Assembly: GCA_030248065.1 (NCBI GenBank)
Contig: JASAMV010002936.1
Span: forward strand, 1-64,000
Direction of reading: 5' to 3'
Length of the DNA: 64,000 bases
DNA from: Rhynchonema sp. JSB1_4
Taxonomy: Eukaryota; Nematoda; Chromadorea; Monhysterida; Xyalidae
The notes below the pieces were generated by a model. That model saw nothing but the letters and a program-made list of their open reading frames with translations. It searched no databases and was not told the DNA's origin. Both the position numbers and the translations under genes were made by a program. The first letter of the stretch is position 1. Each line of letters starts with the position of its first letter. This document shows, piece after piece, positions 49,201 through 60,594 of this stretch.

Positions 49201-52200
49201 TGTTCACTAGTGTTAGAGAGATGTCGGGTGTCGGGTGTCGGGTGTCGGGTACCCCCAGATGTCGGGTGTCGGGTTTTTTCGGACCCGACACCCGACACTT
49301 ACGGTTCAAAACACCAGTATTGCTGAGAGAAGAATTTTGAGAGAAAATTTTCTTCGAACCAAATGTTTCCGAAGACGTAGAATGTGACATTTTGGTGTTT
49401 ATTTCGTGTGAAAATACTTGCATTCAGTAACTTGAGCCAAAAAATTGCACTCATGATGCAAATGAGCAAAAATTTGCCTGTTTTTGGTCCAAAAACAGGT
49501 GTCGGGTGTCGGGTTTTTTTCAAAAACTAGATGTCGGGTGTCGGGTTTTTTTTGCAACTGTCGGGTGTCGGGTGTCGGCTTTTTTTCTTAGATGTCGGGT
49601 GTCGGGTGTCGGGTACTTCCAGATGTCGGGTGTCGGCTGTCGGGTGTCGGGTACCCCCCGACCTCTAACCCTAGTGTTCACCCCAGGATCAATACCGATG
49701 ACGACGTGACACCGGCCACACCAGCACTCAATGCAACGACATCACCAACGAAAGTGCGCACTGTCTCGTCCACACCTTTACGTTGGTTATTTAATGTCAA
49801 ATTTCATTTTATTTTCATGTTATTTCGCTTTGTGTAAAATTTGATAGATAGATGTGTGTGTCATGTATTGCACAAATTCAGGCTCCAATAACCCATTCAA
49901 AACCTCTAAGATGTTCCACAAATGATCGATTGTGCGCATATGCTGTATCACGTGTTGCAGCGGGTGCCAGCGGTGCGATGCCGGACGCCGAGCAGAGTTG
50001 CATCCTGTGGCCAGCCAGTATCGATGCAGCAGCAGTCAATCAAACGATAGCTTCGAATGCATCGTTGCTCTCGGTCGACCGGCCACATCGTGCCGTCAAA
50101 CGACGGGCTACGTCCACCAACACAATGCTCGTTAATGATACGATCGTGGATGAAGATGGACCGGCTGTGGTCGATGCGAAATGGGTGCGTCTGAAGGGAG
50201 TGTCATAGTTTGTTGGTCAGGCACTGTCTTGCTTACGTCACTTTGAAATCAACTATGTTTTTTGGGCTACTAGTAGTTAGGCGTATAAATTGTTCCCAAC
50301 CTAGCAATGAGACATTTCTTACTGGTCGTTGCGCTGCGTCAAACGCTATGGGGCGCATCAACTAATTTACGAAAATAGGTGCGGGTCAAGTCACTATAAA
50401 TAATAAGGAACCTAGTGATGACCGCCGAACTACCGTTCTATCAAGTGCACATTGAACGCCACTTGATTCCAGCTGGCAACATTCAAGCCGGATTCGATGT
50501 CGGTGGGCGATTACCTGGAGGGCTGTCGTGTTTGGCCGTTGGGTTTCGAGCCCGTTGACTGCGATCGATTGAAACGAGTGTTGAACAAGACTGGTGCTGT
50601 CAAGCAATTGGATGGCGTGACGCATGTGTTGTGCGCTCAACTGTTGGACAGGAAAGTGGGACAGGAGGTGCGCTTGAAGATGGGCGGGACTTTGGCTATA
50701 TCTGTCTCACCACGTGGTGCCGTTGTCAGGGCTGTGAGTTGTCCCCCTTTCATCCTGTTCCTGCAAATGGACGGGCCGGTGCAGCAGGACATCGTCAGTA
50801 CATCAGATGTGACAAGGCGTCGTCACCGTACCATTGTACCCATCTTTGACTTGTCACAGTTGCAATCGATCATGTCGAACAACGGTCACGTGAATGTGGT
50901 CACACTTGCCTGGCTGGTTGATTGTGTGTCACATATGCAATGTTTGCCTGTCGACGGCTATGTGCATTCGGCTGCTGTAGACGTACAACACGAAGATCAC
51001 GTGACCCAGTCGACCAGCGCGCAGTGTAAACGGTTGGTCTGGTTGTTTGAACACCAAGGCATTATTCCTTGTATTCCTTTGGCACGTGCGAAGTGAACTG
51101 CTCATTTTTAACAAAAAATACGATGGTTTCAGGTTCAAATCAATGCCGTCGAGCGCAACCGATCAGCAACAACAGCATCAATCAATCAATCGATCGCATA
51201 AATCGATGCAAATTGATAATCGATCGAACACTGATGACGGCAAGAAGGCTGATCTGGATGGCAGTTGGATGCAACAGTATCTGCCACAAGCACATGAAAG
51301 GGACGAGAATGAGATTAGTGATCAGGTAACATATCATTGTAGTTACAATCTGGCGGATCGCTTGTTGTTGCCCAATCCCTCCAACCGCAGGCTTTACTGG
51401 CTGCTTTCGAGGACAACCAACGCGAACAGCAGCAACCTGGTACTACCAACATCAACATTGCTGTGCAGCCATCCAACAGCAAGAACAACAATATAATGGG
51501 CGACAGTGTGGTGCGTGTGAGCGAGGTGCCGATTATGAAACCCGGTCGGTCGATGTTTCACTTGGACTATGTATGTGTCTACATGCATGTGTCAATAAAC
51601 GGTGCCATGTTTGTGCAGACACAGACCAAGCCGATCAAGTCGACTCGCAGCCAACGCAGGTGTCGCCGTTTCTGGCCGGACTGCGTCTGTCGCTGGTCGG
51701 ATTCGACAAAGAAACGCACAAGGACGACTTCATTGAATGGATTGGCGATGCAAATGGTGATTGATGGCTGTTGTCGACCGTTGTTGGCTTATGTGATGAT
51801 ACTTGTAGCCCGATTTTACGCAGAATATGTGCTGTCTTCTTACCACACATTGCGCAGCATAACATCAGATTTGTTCTAGTGTGACTTGAACACCCATTCT
51901 CTTCCATGTATGGTTTCATCAACAAAGCCGGTCAATATTTTTGCCAAATTCAGGTATTTACGTCGAAGATTCTACTGTCGAGGACGTCGACTATTTGGTG
52001 ACCAATATCTTTGACGACGGTGGTTTGGCTGGCCTGGTGAAACATCACCGATACAAACAGATTGTGACCAATGCGTGGCTGGTTGGTTGTGCGCCATATT
52101 CGAGTTTCTGGTTGCTTTTCGGCTTTCTGGCATCAGCTCAACTTTGACTTTTATTTGACATCGAAATGCTGTTTTGTATCGGGATGTTTCACGCCACTGC

Positions 52201-55200
52201 GATGCAGCAGCCAGCCAGCCAATTGTGATGTGGCAATATGACGTGGGTTGGTTTATTGCTCTCAGTGACGCATAAAACCATGTACGTAAATTAGTGATAG
52301 AAGCAAAGCTACAAGACCGGGTGGGACAATTACGGAAATGAAAATAGTTACAACACTGGTTATAACAAAAAACAAAACCACAGCAAATAAAAGCTACAAA
52401 AAGCGTCAAGGAGAGAGAAAGATCACGGACATCAGGACAGATCACAGGACATGTTAACAGAACTGAAAATTATGCATTAATCCTCGTCCTCGTCAAACGA
52501 CAAATGTCGGGCTCAGAGGGCGCATATTGGGATCAGTCCATATTGTCAACAGTCCAGAACAGATGGTGGGTTGGTGATTGTCCGTCACTTCCGTGTACCA
52601 CCATTTAGCGACGTGGCTGGCGTCCCCAGGCTGACGTGAATGCGTATCGAACGAGACATCGCCATATACATCCCGTTGACCGCATCCGGACGCGGTGGCG
52701 ATAGAGCCTCACGTGCTATGACGTGCTTACCGTTTTATCGTATGAACCAATGGCCAGCTGGGTGTGTTACACAAATGGCTGGAACGCATAAAGACATCTT
52801 GCTGTCAGACCAAAGCCATTCAACGATCGAGGTATGTGTGAGAGCCCTGAACCTGTCGCAATATTGTGTGTGCTGCTTGCAGCAACGTTGCATCGAGGAG
52901 GACCGTGTGCTGGCCAGCGATACGCATTGGTGTCATCGACCAATCACCATTGCCCCATCTGTGCATCCACTGCCACTGCATGGCTGTGTGTTGGCGTTGA
53001 GTGGATTCAATGGGGTGCACAGGGATGTGCTCGGACATTTGTCTGACGTGTTGGGCGCTAAGTGAGTTCAACCACCACTTATTGATTTGCAATCATTCGC
53101 ACAAACGTTTTTCTGCAAGAGCATTAATCTTGATTTTATAGCTGAAAGTGATATGTGTCACAGGCAAATTTTGTAGGAGCACACCATCATTTCTTGGGCA
53201 GGTGGCACGAGTTTACAGAATTTGGCGCATAAAGGCGCTTCCATGTTTCTTGCGAAAAGAGTATGGATGTGAAGTTGAAGAAAATGAAATATTTTGGTCA
53301 TTTCACAGATCACAAGATACGATGTGTCGTCGAAACAAACGCAATCAACTGGGTACAACTCATCTGGTGTGTCGTTCGCCAAAAGGCAATAAATATGAGG
53401 CTGCCGTTAAATGGGGTTGGTGCGAACTGACCTTGCGTTTCTGCAGTTTATTACCCTATTGTTCAGGGTGTAGGTGTAGGGTGGGGACATCAGATCAGAT
53501 GTAATTTTGTTGTGTTACGGCTTGTTGTTTGCCGTTGTCAGTCAGGCATATGGGCTTCATTTATGTGACGCGTGACATGAACCAATGCGCTGCCCAAAAT
53601 GACTCATCTCGAATCAAACCCAAATTAACCGAATGATATGCGCCTCCAGGTATCGCCGTTGTGACCGAGTGGTGGCTGGTTGACTGTGTGCGTCGAGCCG
53701 AGCGATTGTCCGTTGATGACTATCGATTGACCACTGAATTGGACCAAGTGGACGAATGCAGACGGAGACGCGAAAAGGTGCGTGCAGATATGCTTGGCAA
53801 TGCGCGCATTGAGCTTGCATAAAATCGTGTTTCTTTGCGTGACTGAGCTTAGCACTCCCAGCCGGTTGTAACAGATTTGTTGCGCACAGGATTTCTGGTG
53901 GTCGCATTCTATTGAACCAACAGTGGTCACGAAGCAGTCGGGCAAATGGAGTGTTGGACCCGATGTTGGTCGTCCGTCATTCGACAACATCGCCGCACAA
54001 TCCACGCCCGTTGTAAATCGTCGCTTACAGGTTGCGTTGCTGCGTTTTTTGGTTTGGGTTATTAGTGTAGTTGCAAAATTGGTAGAGAAATGTTGACAAT
54101 TGATTCCACAGCAGGATTTTTAGCTCAAGAATATTGCGCACATCTGCAGGCAGCGTTCAGAGACAGATCTGGGCAAGTTAGGCTGTACTAATGTTGTCCT
54201 ACATTTTTTAAACGAGCATACGTTGCTTGCAGAGTCTGCGCCGTTCGGTGGTGCCGACTCCCTCCTCCACCGCGTCCTCTCCGGCTTTGATCAATGCTAC
54301 AAGCGAATTTTTGGACCCAAACAAGTCCTTTCGACCCAAATACAACGTGGAACGTGGGCTGGCGATGTTGCCACCGTCACCGGCTGCCGTCTTGAATGAC
54401 AGCGACAACGAAAGCCTGGTTAGTTGTTTCAGTTGAAACGTGAGAAGCCGCAAGGTCGACACTATCTTTGGGCAAGGCAAACGCAAACTACGCCAAGATG
54501 CGCCCGTTTTCGGAGGTGGTGTGCTTGTAAAACGAAAAGAAAGAGAAAAGCCTCATGCACCACGTTGTATTCCGCAACCTGTAACGTTTCCCAAATCAGC
54601 AGCCATGTCTGAATGTTTCACGAATCTTACACCTACGAAATCGGGCTCGTGTTGGCATTATTGTAAAAAGTTCTCCAGTGTGCCTGTTGAGGAACTTTTT
54701 ACCCAGGTCAAGAATGGTGCTAAACATATCGTACAGTCGATGCGGCTATATTGCACAATGCTGGTACTTATTGTTCACATTGCACACACTCACACAGACA
54801 ACACTGGCCGAACGCAAGTTGGCAGCGGCTGTGCGCATCACCGAGGCGCAATTGAAAGGCCAACCGGTGGAGTCACGTGACAAACGGACGGCGTCGCAGA
54901 TTGAAGCCGACAATCTTGCCGGATACGCAGAATTATGCCAACAATTCGTAAGTCCTAGTCTGCGACGCGTGTTCTGCGTTGAATAACGTGGCCTTGACAA
55001 ATCAGGGAGCACCGAAGAAGATCAGCAGTGCTGCGCCGTCGGTCGGTCAACGACGTCAGCCGTCGCAGAGTCGATATCCGAAACTGGCGATTGCCAAGAC
55101 GCGAGCGCAGTCGGTCACCACCAACAGGCAATCGGTGGTCGCGGCCAGACCGGTACGCAACACGGCCGATGCGCTGCCTATGCACTCGGATGCGACCGAG

Positions 55201-58200
55201 TCGGTATGTGTGCAATTGATTGGGCTGTACGTACACTCGTACATATCCCTTGGTTGTGACCAGTGATGTGGTTAGGGGGGGTTTATTACAACCGCTAGGT
55301 AGTTTTCTTGCTCCCAAGCCCATACCCCCAAACTGGCTAGCTGGCTTTCTTGCTCCGGTCATCAACTCAAAAAGTGTTGATTTTAGTGCCAAAATGACCA
55401 TTTTATGGGCCAAAATGGTCAAATTCGCTCACATTTGCTCACACATGTACAAAAGCGCATTTTAATTATGTTAATTATGGCTTATTTGGGCAAAATTTCG
55501 ACCAATTTTCGTACCCCTGTTTTTGACTTCTGGAGAAATACCCCCAAGTCGGGGTACCCGGCTAGCTTTCTTGCGCCGGACCAACTACATCACTGGTTGT
55601 TACAGTTGTAAAGGTTGCTCTATATTGGTATAGTAAATTTCTAAATTCACTGCCGTGCACCACAATACGCCCCATAGTTAATGTCCGCGTCTAAACCCGA
55701 ACGCTAGCCACGCGCAGTTCTGAAACATTGCACACCGCTGACAAGCTGCGTGTGTGTTTGCTGCGCGAATGTTTCAACAGTTGTTTAGATCTGGGCATTA
55801 ACTATGGGGCGTACCTCACTGCACGGCAGCGATTTTAGAGGTTTATTAAAGGAAGGCAAGCACAAATGTACACAGCACAAATATTTTGATTTTACTTTAT
55901 TTTCTTAGAACAACCAATCACGGGCATCGCCAACTAAACCCACCCGATCACCCAAACCACCATCACCGGTTTTGTCGGCTGTTCGTCGATCTTCACGTCT
56001 GCGTCTGTCCACCGATCAACCTGATAATCAGGAAACAGCATCGCCGTCCGGTCGCCGACCAGCAATACAAACGCCAACATCGACCAACAAACAAGCGATT
56101 AAGAGCCCGATGAAACGCGTGGTTGTGGAGGAACCTCGGGCCAAAACACCGAGCCCGACCAAGGTGACACGAAAATTGAGTAGGTTGAATGGCGAAATGG
56201 ACAGCTGCAGTCCCGTCATTGGACAACCGCCCCAACAAAATGCTGATCAGGTATGCGCTGGGGTAGATGATGGTGCAACACGTTGAGATTGATTGTGAGT
56301 ATAGCTCAAGTTGTCGTGCCCGAACGGATGTTGCTTCACATCTCCATTATAAGACGCGTTTTGTTTTGCAGGACACGAAACGTCAACTGGCGTCGCAACT
56401 GGAGGGTGTGTTACTGCGTGATGCACACGTCACCAATGTGCCTGCTGCTGGTGTCGCCAGTGAACAACAATGTAAGTCAATTGTTGGTGGTTGTTTCACC
56501 TGCGTGCTTGATCCTCAGTGGATTGTCTCGCTCAAATTGCCAATGAGTGAGCGTGAAATTGATGTGTTGCTTACATATTGTTCGGGCCGGATTACGTTTG
56601 TAAGCTATGTTGCTGCAGCGCCATCCACAAGGACTACCAATAGCAACAACAAATCACCAGCCAAAAGCGTCGATCGGCCATCACCCAGTCGCGTGACACG
56701 ATCGAGTGGTCGACAGCAGCGCGATTCACCTGCGATCGTGCCGGTCACGTCAAAAATCACCTGGGAGGACGCACATGAAATGTTGGTCTGGTGTTGCAAC
56801 TACGTGACTGTATACAGAGGTCAGATGGATACTCATACAATGTGAATGATGCAACGTGTTTTTGGTTGACGGTTTCGCATGTTTCCACAGGCGGACGATG
56901 CATCACGTCATCGTCCGTGCCAATGCATCATTATGACCACGTCTGCTCACACACGGGCTGGTCTTATGCTCGTTTATGACATGAGTGCTTGCGCAAACTG
57001 AGATCAGCGCAACGTTTCAGTCCGATCCGTGCCAAATTGGGTGCACCACTTCGACCACACGACGATGCGACGCAGAACATCTCAGTGCCAACAGCCATGG
57101 TGATGTCATCAACCGACAACCAATCGGGACACTCGCACTTCGAACAAATCGTGTCACCACCTCCACCTGCACCAAACCCGGTGTTCACATTCACTGCATT
57201 CGATGCGGTATGTCCAGTGGTTCTTGCAATGTTTTGCCCAGCATATTAGTTAGTACCACGCACAAGAACGGTGTTGCTGTACGATATGCGCGCCGCTTCT
57301 CCCTGTTCTGCAGCGAGATTTTCACGAAAAACGGGAAACTAGCACTGCTGAACAGGAAAAGTGCGCGCACACAGTGGTAAGAATGTGAATTTACTGTTCA
57401 ACATAATAATGTCCTTGCAAATTCAGGGCAAGAAGAATTCGCTGATGGAGATGTGTCGTACAATCGGCATCGAAGTGAATGACGGCAGTGCCGATCCACA
57501 TAAATACACACATTTGATTGTTGGTGGGTCGAATGGTGATCGCGTGATTATTGAATCGAGTCTGTGCGTGTGTACCTAGCAGCTAACAATGAACAGGTGA
57601 ACCATCGCGAAACGAGAAGATTCTGTGCGCAATGTCGAATGGCAAATGGGTGATGCACGAAACGTACATCGGACAATGCGACAAGACGAAACGGGCCGAT
57701 GATGAACTCGAATATGAATGGGGCTCGGAAACGATTGAGAAAAGTGGTGGGTGGATGGGAATGCAGTTGTTTTGGTTGATTTATGATTGGTCAGTTTCGA
57801 GATTATTGTCAATTGCAGGCGCGTGGAAAAGCAAGCGAATCCAGGAGATTGCGGTGGCGTCACGACGTTGGCGTATGCGTGTGCACGAGGTGCGTTCGTT
57901 GACCGCACACTGCCATAACCTTGGTTCACAGTGAATCTCGAGATATCAAAAAGTCACATGACCACCAAAATTGGCTTGAGTTGATCATCCAGTTGAATAC
58001 GGATTACGGTAGCTGCGTGGCAGCAATGTGTGATTGAATAGTGTGAATACGATTAATAATTGTGCACCGTTGCTGCAGACCGGTCGTCTGGCGTTCACTG
58101 GCTGGTCGGTGTTGTTGTTCGCGCAATCGGATCGTGCCGAGTCATTCGAACGGCTGCTCTTGCTAGGCGGCTGTAGCAAGGTCACCGTCATGTATGTCAC

Positions 58201-59220
58201 CCTGTAGTTCCTGGTCCGGCGGGGAAATTAGTGTACCTCCCTACTTTTTCGGAGGGGAAATTAGTGTACTTCCCTGGGGGGGAAGGCGGAAGACCCAAAA
58301 TCAGGAAAAAGTCACTTGTTGAGGTAGAAAATTTGACCAGTTTTTACCCCTTTTTGGAAAAAAATTTTCATAAAAAGGGTATTTTGGCGACTTTTGAGAA
58401 CATTGACCTAAAAATCACACATTTTAGGCCTAAAAATGCCCATTTTAGGCCTAAAATGGCCATTTTAGGTAAAAATTGGGGAAATTAGTGTACCCGGAGG
58501 GGAAATTAGTGTACTAGTGTACCTTGGTCGGGGAAATTAGTGTACTAGTGTTCCCCCCTCCCCCCAGGAACTACACTGATGTCGCCCATGTTATTGCCCT
58601 ACAATGGGTGGAATTTTCGAAACGGTGTGAACGTCAGTTGGGTGTACACGTCGGCGTAAGCTCGGTCGGTGTAAGTTCGGTGCAAACGTGAAGCTTTGCC
58701 TGCGGTTAACGTGGAATGTTTCATGTTTACATCGAGCTTACATTGACCGAGCTTTCGATCGTGCTTACGCCGATCTTTACGCCCAACTGACGTTTACACC
58801 GCTTCGAACATATCACCCAGTATTAGCGCGTGGACGTCACTTGTTTCTTTGCAAGCAGCTAGCGTTCTAAGTAACTAATTTTCTATCGCGGTGTTATCGT
58901 TTTCTTCAGCGACGCCAAAAACGAACCATCATTTGAAGGCTACACGCACGCGTTCGTGCACGAGAAGAAACTGCCAAGCAAGGTTGATGTTTCATTGTGC
59001 AGTACACTGTTGTTTCATCCACCACATATAAATAACCACACTGCAGGACGAGCTGCGTCAATTGTTGCGTTGTGGCGTCAACACGTACCACATCAACTAC
59101 ATAGCGACATACTTGATGTGTGCCGAGCCCGACCAGCCACCTGACCAAACGCAGCTGTGGCCCGTTTACAGACAGGCTCTCGAACGGATTCAGTTGAAAC
59201 AACAGAACAAAGGAACATAA
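43205..59220 (+). CDS. TOPBP1: TOPBP1 / MUS-101-like multi-BRCT scaffold
   Basis: Nuclear scaffold for replication origin firing and ATR checkpoint signalling, made of many BRCT repeats. Exon 1 is 43205-43405 (ATG, MDSPSTSHTP). Exon 2 is 43602-43795 (VEPQWLTVTELM, RSDVLILPVFFGPVF) with an apparent 1-nt frameshift near 43756. After a 4-kb intron come exons at 47750 (PKLDEPLCSDTMAGCVVTFS), 48016-48123 (WMGGRASNLYNENITHVVA), 48258-48413, 48648-48774 and 48842-48965 (second BRCT, RRWLEHSVKK). A later BRCT is at about 50487-50730 (DYLEGCRVWPLGF), with more at 51.6-53.9 kb. A Ser/Pro/basic linker spans 54.2-56.3 kb. The C-terminal pair is at 57.4-59.2 kb (GKWVMHETYIGQC, LEYEWGSETI, FTGWSVLLFAQSDRAESF, YHINYIATYLM). 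The last exon is 59047-59220. Human TOPBP1 shows the same order. Not every exon was delimited. Confidence 0.9.
44090..45815. repeat. Foldback element with about 470-bp arms in TOPBP1 intron 2
   Basis: The left arm (about 44115-44585) is the reverse complement, with mismatches but few indels, of the right arm (about 45340-45783); the outermost similarity reaches about 44090 and 45815. The core is unique. Each arm holds an 86-codon open frame with the same sequence core (YLTFNSFGVSAPVV, LPRDSES, LPSVMSRAL), on the minus strand in the left arm and the plus strand in the right arm. No transposase recognised. Confidence 0.9.
46006..47348. mobile_element. Element with GCGTTAGC arrays and TTA target duplication
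   Basis: Ends GGCCGATCTCACAATGC and its reverse complement, flanked by TTA on both sides (46003-46005, 47349-47351), which fits the PIF/Harbinger type. Next to each end the word GCGTTAGCGCGTTAGC is reiterated in both orientations, interspersed with TTTTGCACTCACAATG. The core (46260-47130) is unique; it has a frame ending in a Ser/Asp-rich run near 46920 but no transposase I recognise. It lies in TOPBP1 intron 2. Confidence 0.85.
49207..49672. mobile_element. hAT-like element with GTCGGGT arrays
   Basis: Starts CTAGTGTTAGAGAGATG and ends GACCTCTAACCCT, flanked by the 8-bp repeat AGTGTTCA (49199-49206 and 49673-49680). The word GTCGGGTGTCGGGT is reiterated at 49221-49300 and 49498-49655, facing inward. 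It lies in a TOPBP1 intron, ending 14 bp before the exon that starts about 49687. Confidence 0.88.
52232..52420 (+). repeat. Dispersed intronic repeat S, copy 3
   Basis: Begins GTTGGTTTATTGCTCTCAG and contains GCTACAAGACCGGGTGGGAC and AATTACGGAAATGAAAATAG, matching copies at 7850-8197 (minus) and 12577-12750. It lies in a TOPBP1 intron in the sense direction. Confidence 0.7.
55261..55595. mobile_element. hAT-like element in a TOPBP1 intron
   Basis: Starts CAGTGATGTGGTTAGGGG and ends CCAACTACATCACTG. The flanking 8-mers GTTGTGAC (55253-55260) and GTTGTTAC (55596-55603) differ at one base. The word GGCTAGCTTTCTTGC or near variants recur near both ends. 335 bp, non-coding. Confidence 0.88.
55629..55853. 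mobile_element. MITE, family copy 2
   Basis: Starts TATAGTAAATTTCTAAATTC, contains GCCCCATAGTTAATG and CATTAACTATGGGGC in opposite orientation, and ends in a diverged copy of the left end. It matches the MITE at 3852-4094 in length and layout. Both copies hold one TGAAACAT and one ATGTTTCA in the centre. It lies in a TOPBP1 intron. Confidence 0.85.
58202..58578. mobile_element. hAT-like element CTGTAGTTCCTGG in a TOPBP1 intron
   Basis: Starts CTGTAGTTCCTGGTCC and ends CCCCCCAGGAACTACACTG, flanked by ATGTCACC (58194-58201) and ATGTCGCC (58579-58586), an 8-bp duplication with one change. The word GGGGAAATTAGTGTAC recurs five or more times. The insertion lies just inside the intron, 6-10 bp after a 5' splice site AT|GTATGT near 58193. 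Confidence 0.88.
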
Positions 59221-60594
59221 AGTATATGTTATTATTGGTGCGTGACAGTTTTTATGGCGGCCATTTTTGCGATCATTAATTATTGGAAATTAACGGAATT
59301 TATATAGAGCTTTTTTTTCATTTGACCGACTGGTTGATGTGACCCATGTCATTCTTTCGTAGCTTGCGCCACGGCTGTTCTCGGTATTCCCTTTGATTAT
59401 TCAGGAACAGTGCAAAGCTCCGGCAGTTTGACTCCAGGGTAATGATGTTTCATGCGCTTTCCTTCCGTTGTTTGTCAATGATCTCGGGTGCAGCTTCGTT
59501 ATATTTTGTTCATTACGGGCATTAATTGGAAGATTGTAGCAATAGTAATGCGAGGAGAAAGTAATGAGCTGGTAGTTCGAAATGTAAGAGCGCGAGAGTC
59601 GATTGAGTGTTTGTGCTCATACTGGTTGAAATATGGAAAGTTATTGCCTCTCTAATAATTATTGGTTGAGTATAGTCCGTCCACCAGCTCATGGCACTTT
59701 GTGTTGCTGCTGGCTGGTTTGTTCCCTTCCTCCACGTCCTAATGAAAGAGAAATTGAGTTTCCAAAAAAATTATTTTTGCTCCTAAATTGCTGTTTTTTG
59801 AAATCGACGTTTTTTATCGATTTTTTAATTTAATTTAATTTGAAATTTGATCGAATTAAATTGTTTTCGACACATTTTCTTATTTTTTAAGTTTTTTGCA
59901 AAATCGCTCACGCTCAATTTCTCTTTCATTAGAACGTGGAGGAAAGGAGCAAACCGGCCAGCAGCAACACAAAGTGCCATGAGCTGGTGGACGGACTATA
60001 CGATCAGGTGCGTTGTGTGGTGTGCACTTTTTGCTTTTATTTGTCGTTTACGTTTGTGACATCTCGCATTATTGTTGTGATATTGTCTTATTATTATTGA
60101 ACCATTGACAACAGGGATTGCAGTATATCTAACTAACCATTTGGTTTTGACCTCACTTTGCTGTTAACGCATGCAGGTCAGAATTCTTCCGTGTTTATTT
60201 TCTTGCTCAACCATACAAATGGTTTTGTGTGTGACAATTTTTAGCCTAATTAACGTACAGTTGTAAAAGTCTTTAAGCGATTTTATATCCTAGACACATC
60301 CGTCTTCTTTTTGTTCATTTGTTAGCATCACAATAACCTGATGTAAAGTTCCAAGTGTAATTTGCGCGTTTTGTTTCCATCCCAAATATTGTTTTTGCTT
60401 TCTTGTTTCGTTTCACTGCCAATTTTTTGGTTCGCTGTAAAAGAGCGTTCTGCAATGGAGTACATCCCATAAAAAGAATTTTATTATTGTAAAGAAAGCC
60501 GGTTGAATGAAACCTTGTTGTGTATCACCGGTATCGGAAAATCACTTGTGTAATATTGCATGAATCATATTCAAAGTTGATGTATCAAGGATCT
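59221..60594. other. Intergenic region between convergent genes
   Basis: No gene supported between the TOPBP1 stop and the helicase stop. It holds the palindrome at 59672-60003 and a GATGTTTCA word at 59444. Confidence 0.5.
59672..60003. repeat. Palindrome with about 95-bp arms
   Basis: GTCCGTCCACCAGCTCATGG through TCTCTTTCATT-type words on the left are matched in reverse complement on the right, ending CATGAGCTGGTGGACGGAC. The core is A/T-rich. A partial copy of one arm lies at 32380-32440, so this is a dispersed family. Confidence 0.85.

Noticed and set aside
49105..49340. Frames with GCRVSG repeats
   Set aside because: They translate the GTCGGGT arrays of the hAT-like element.
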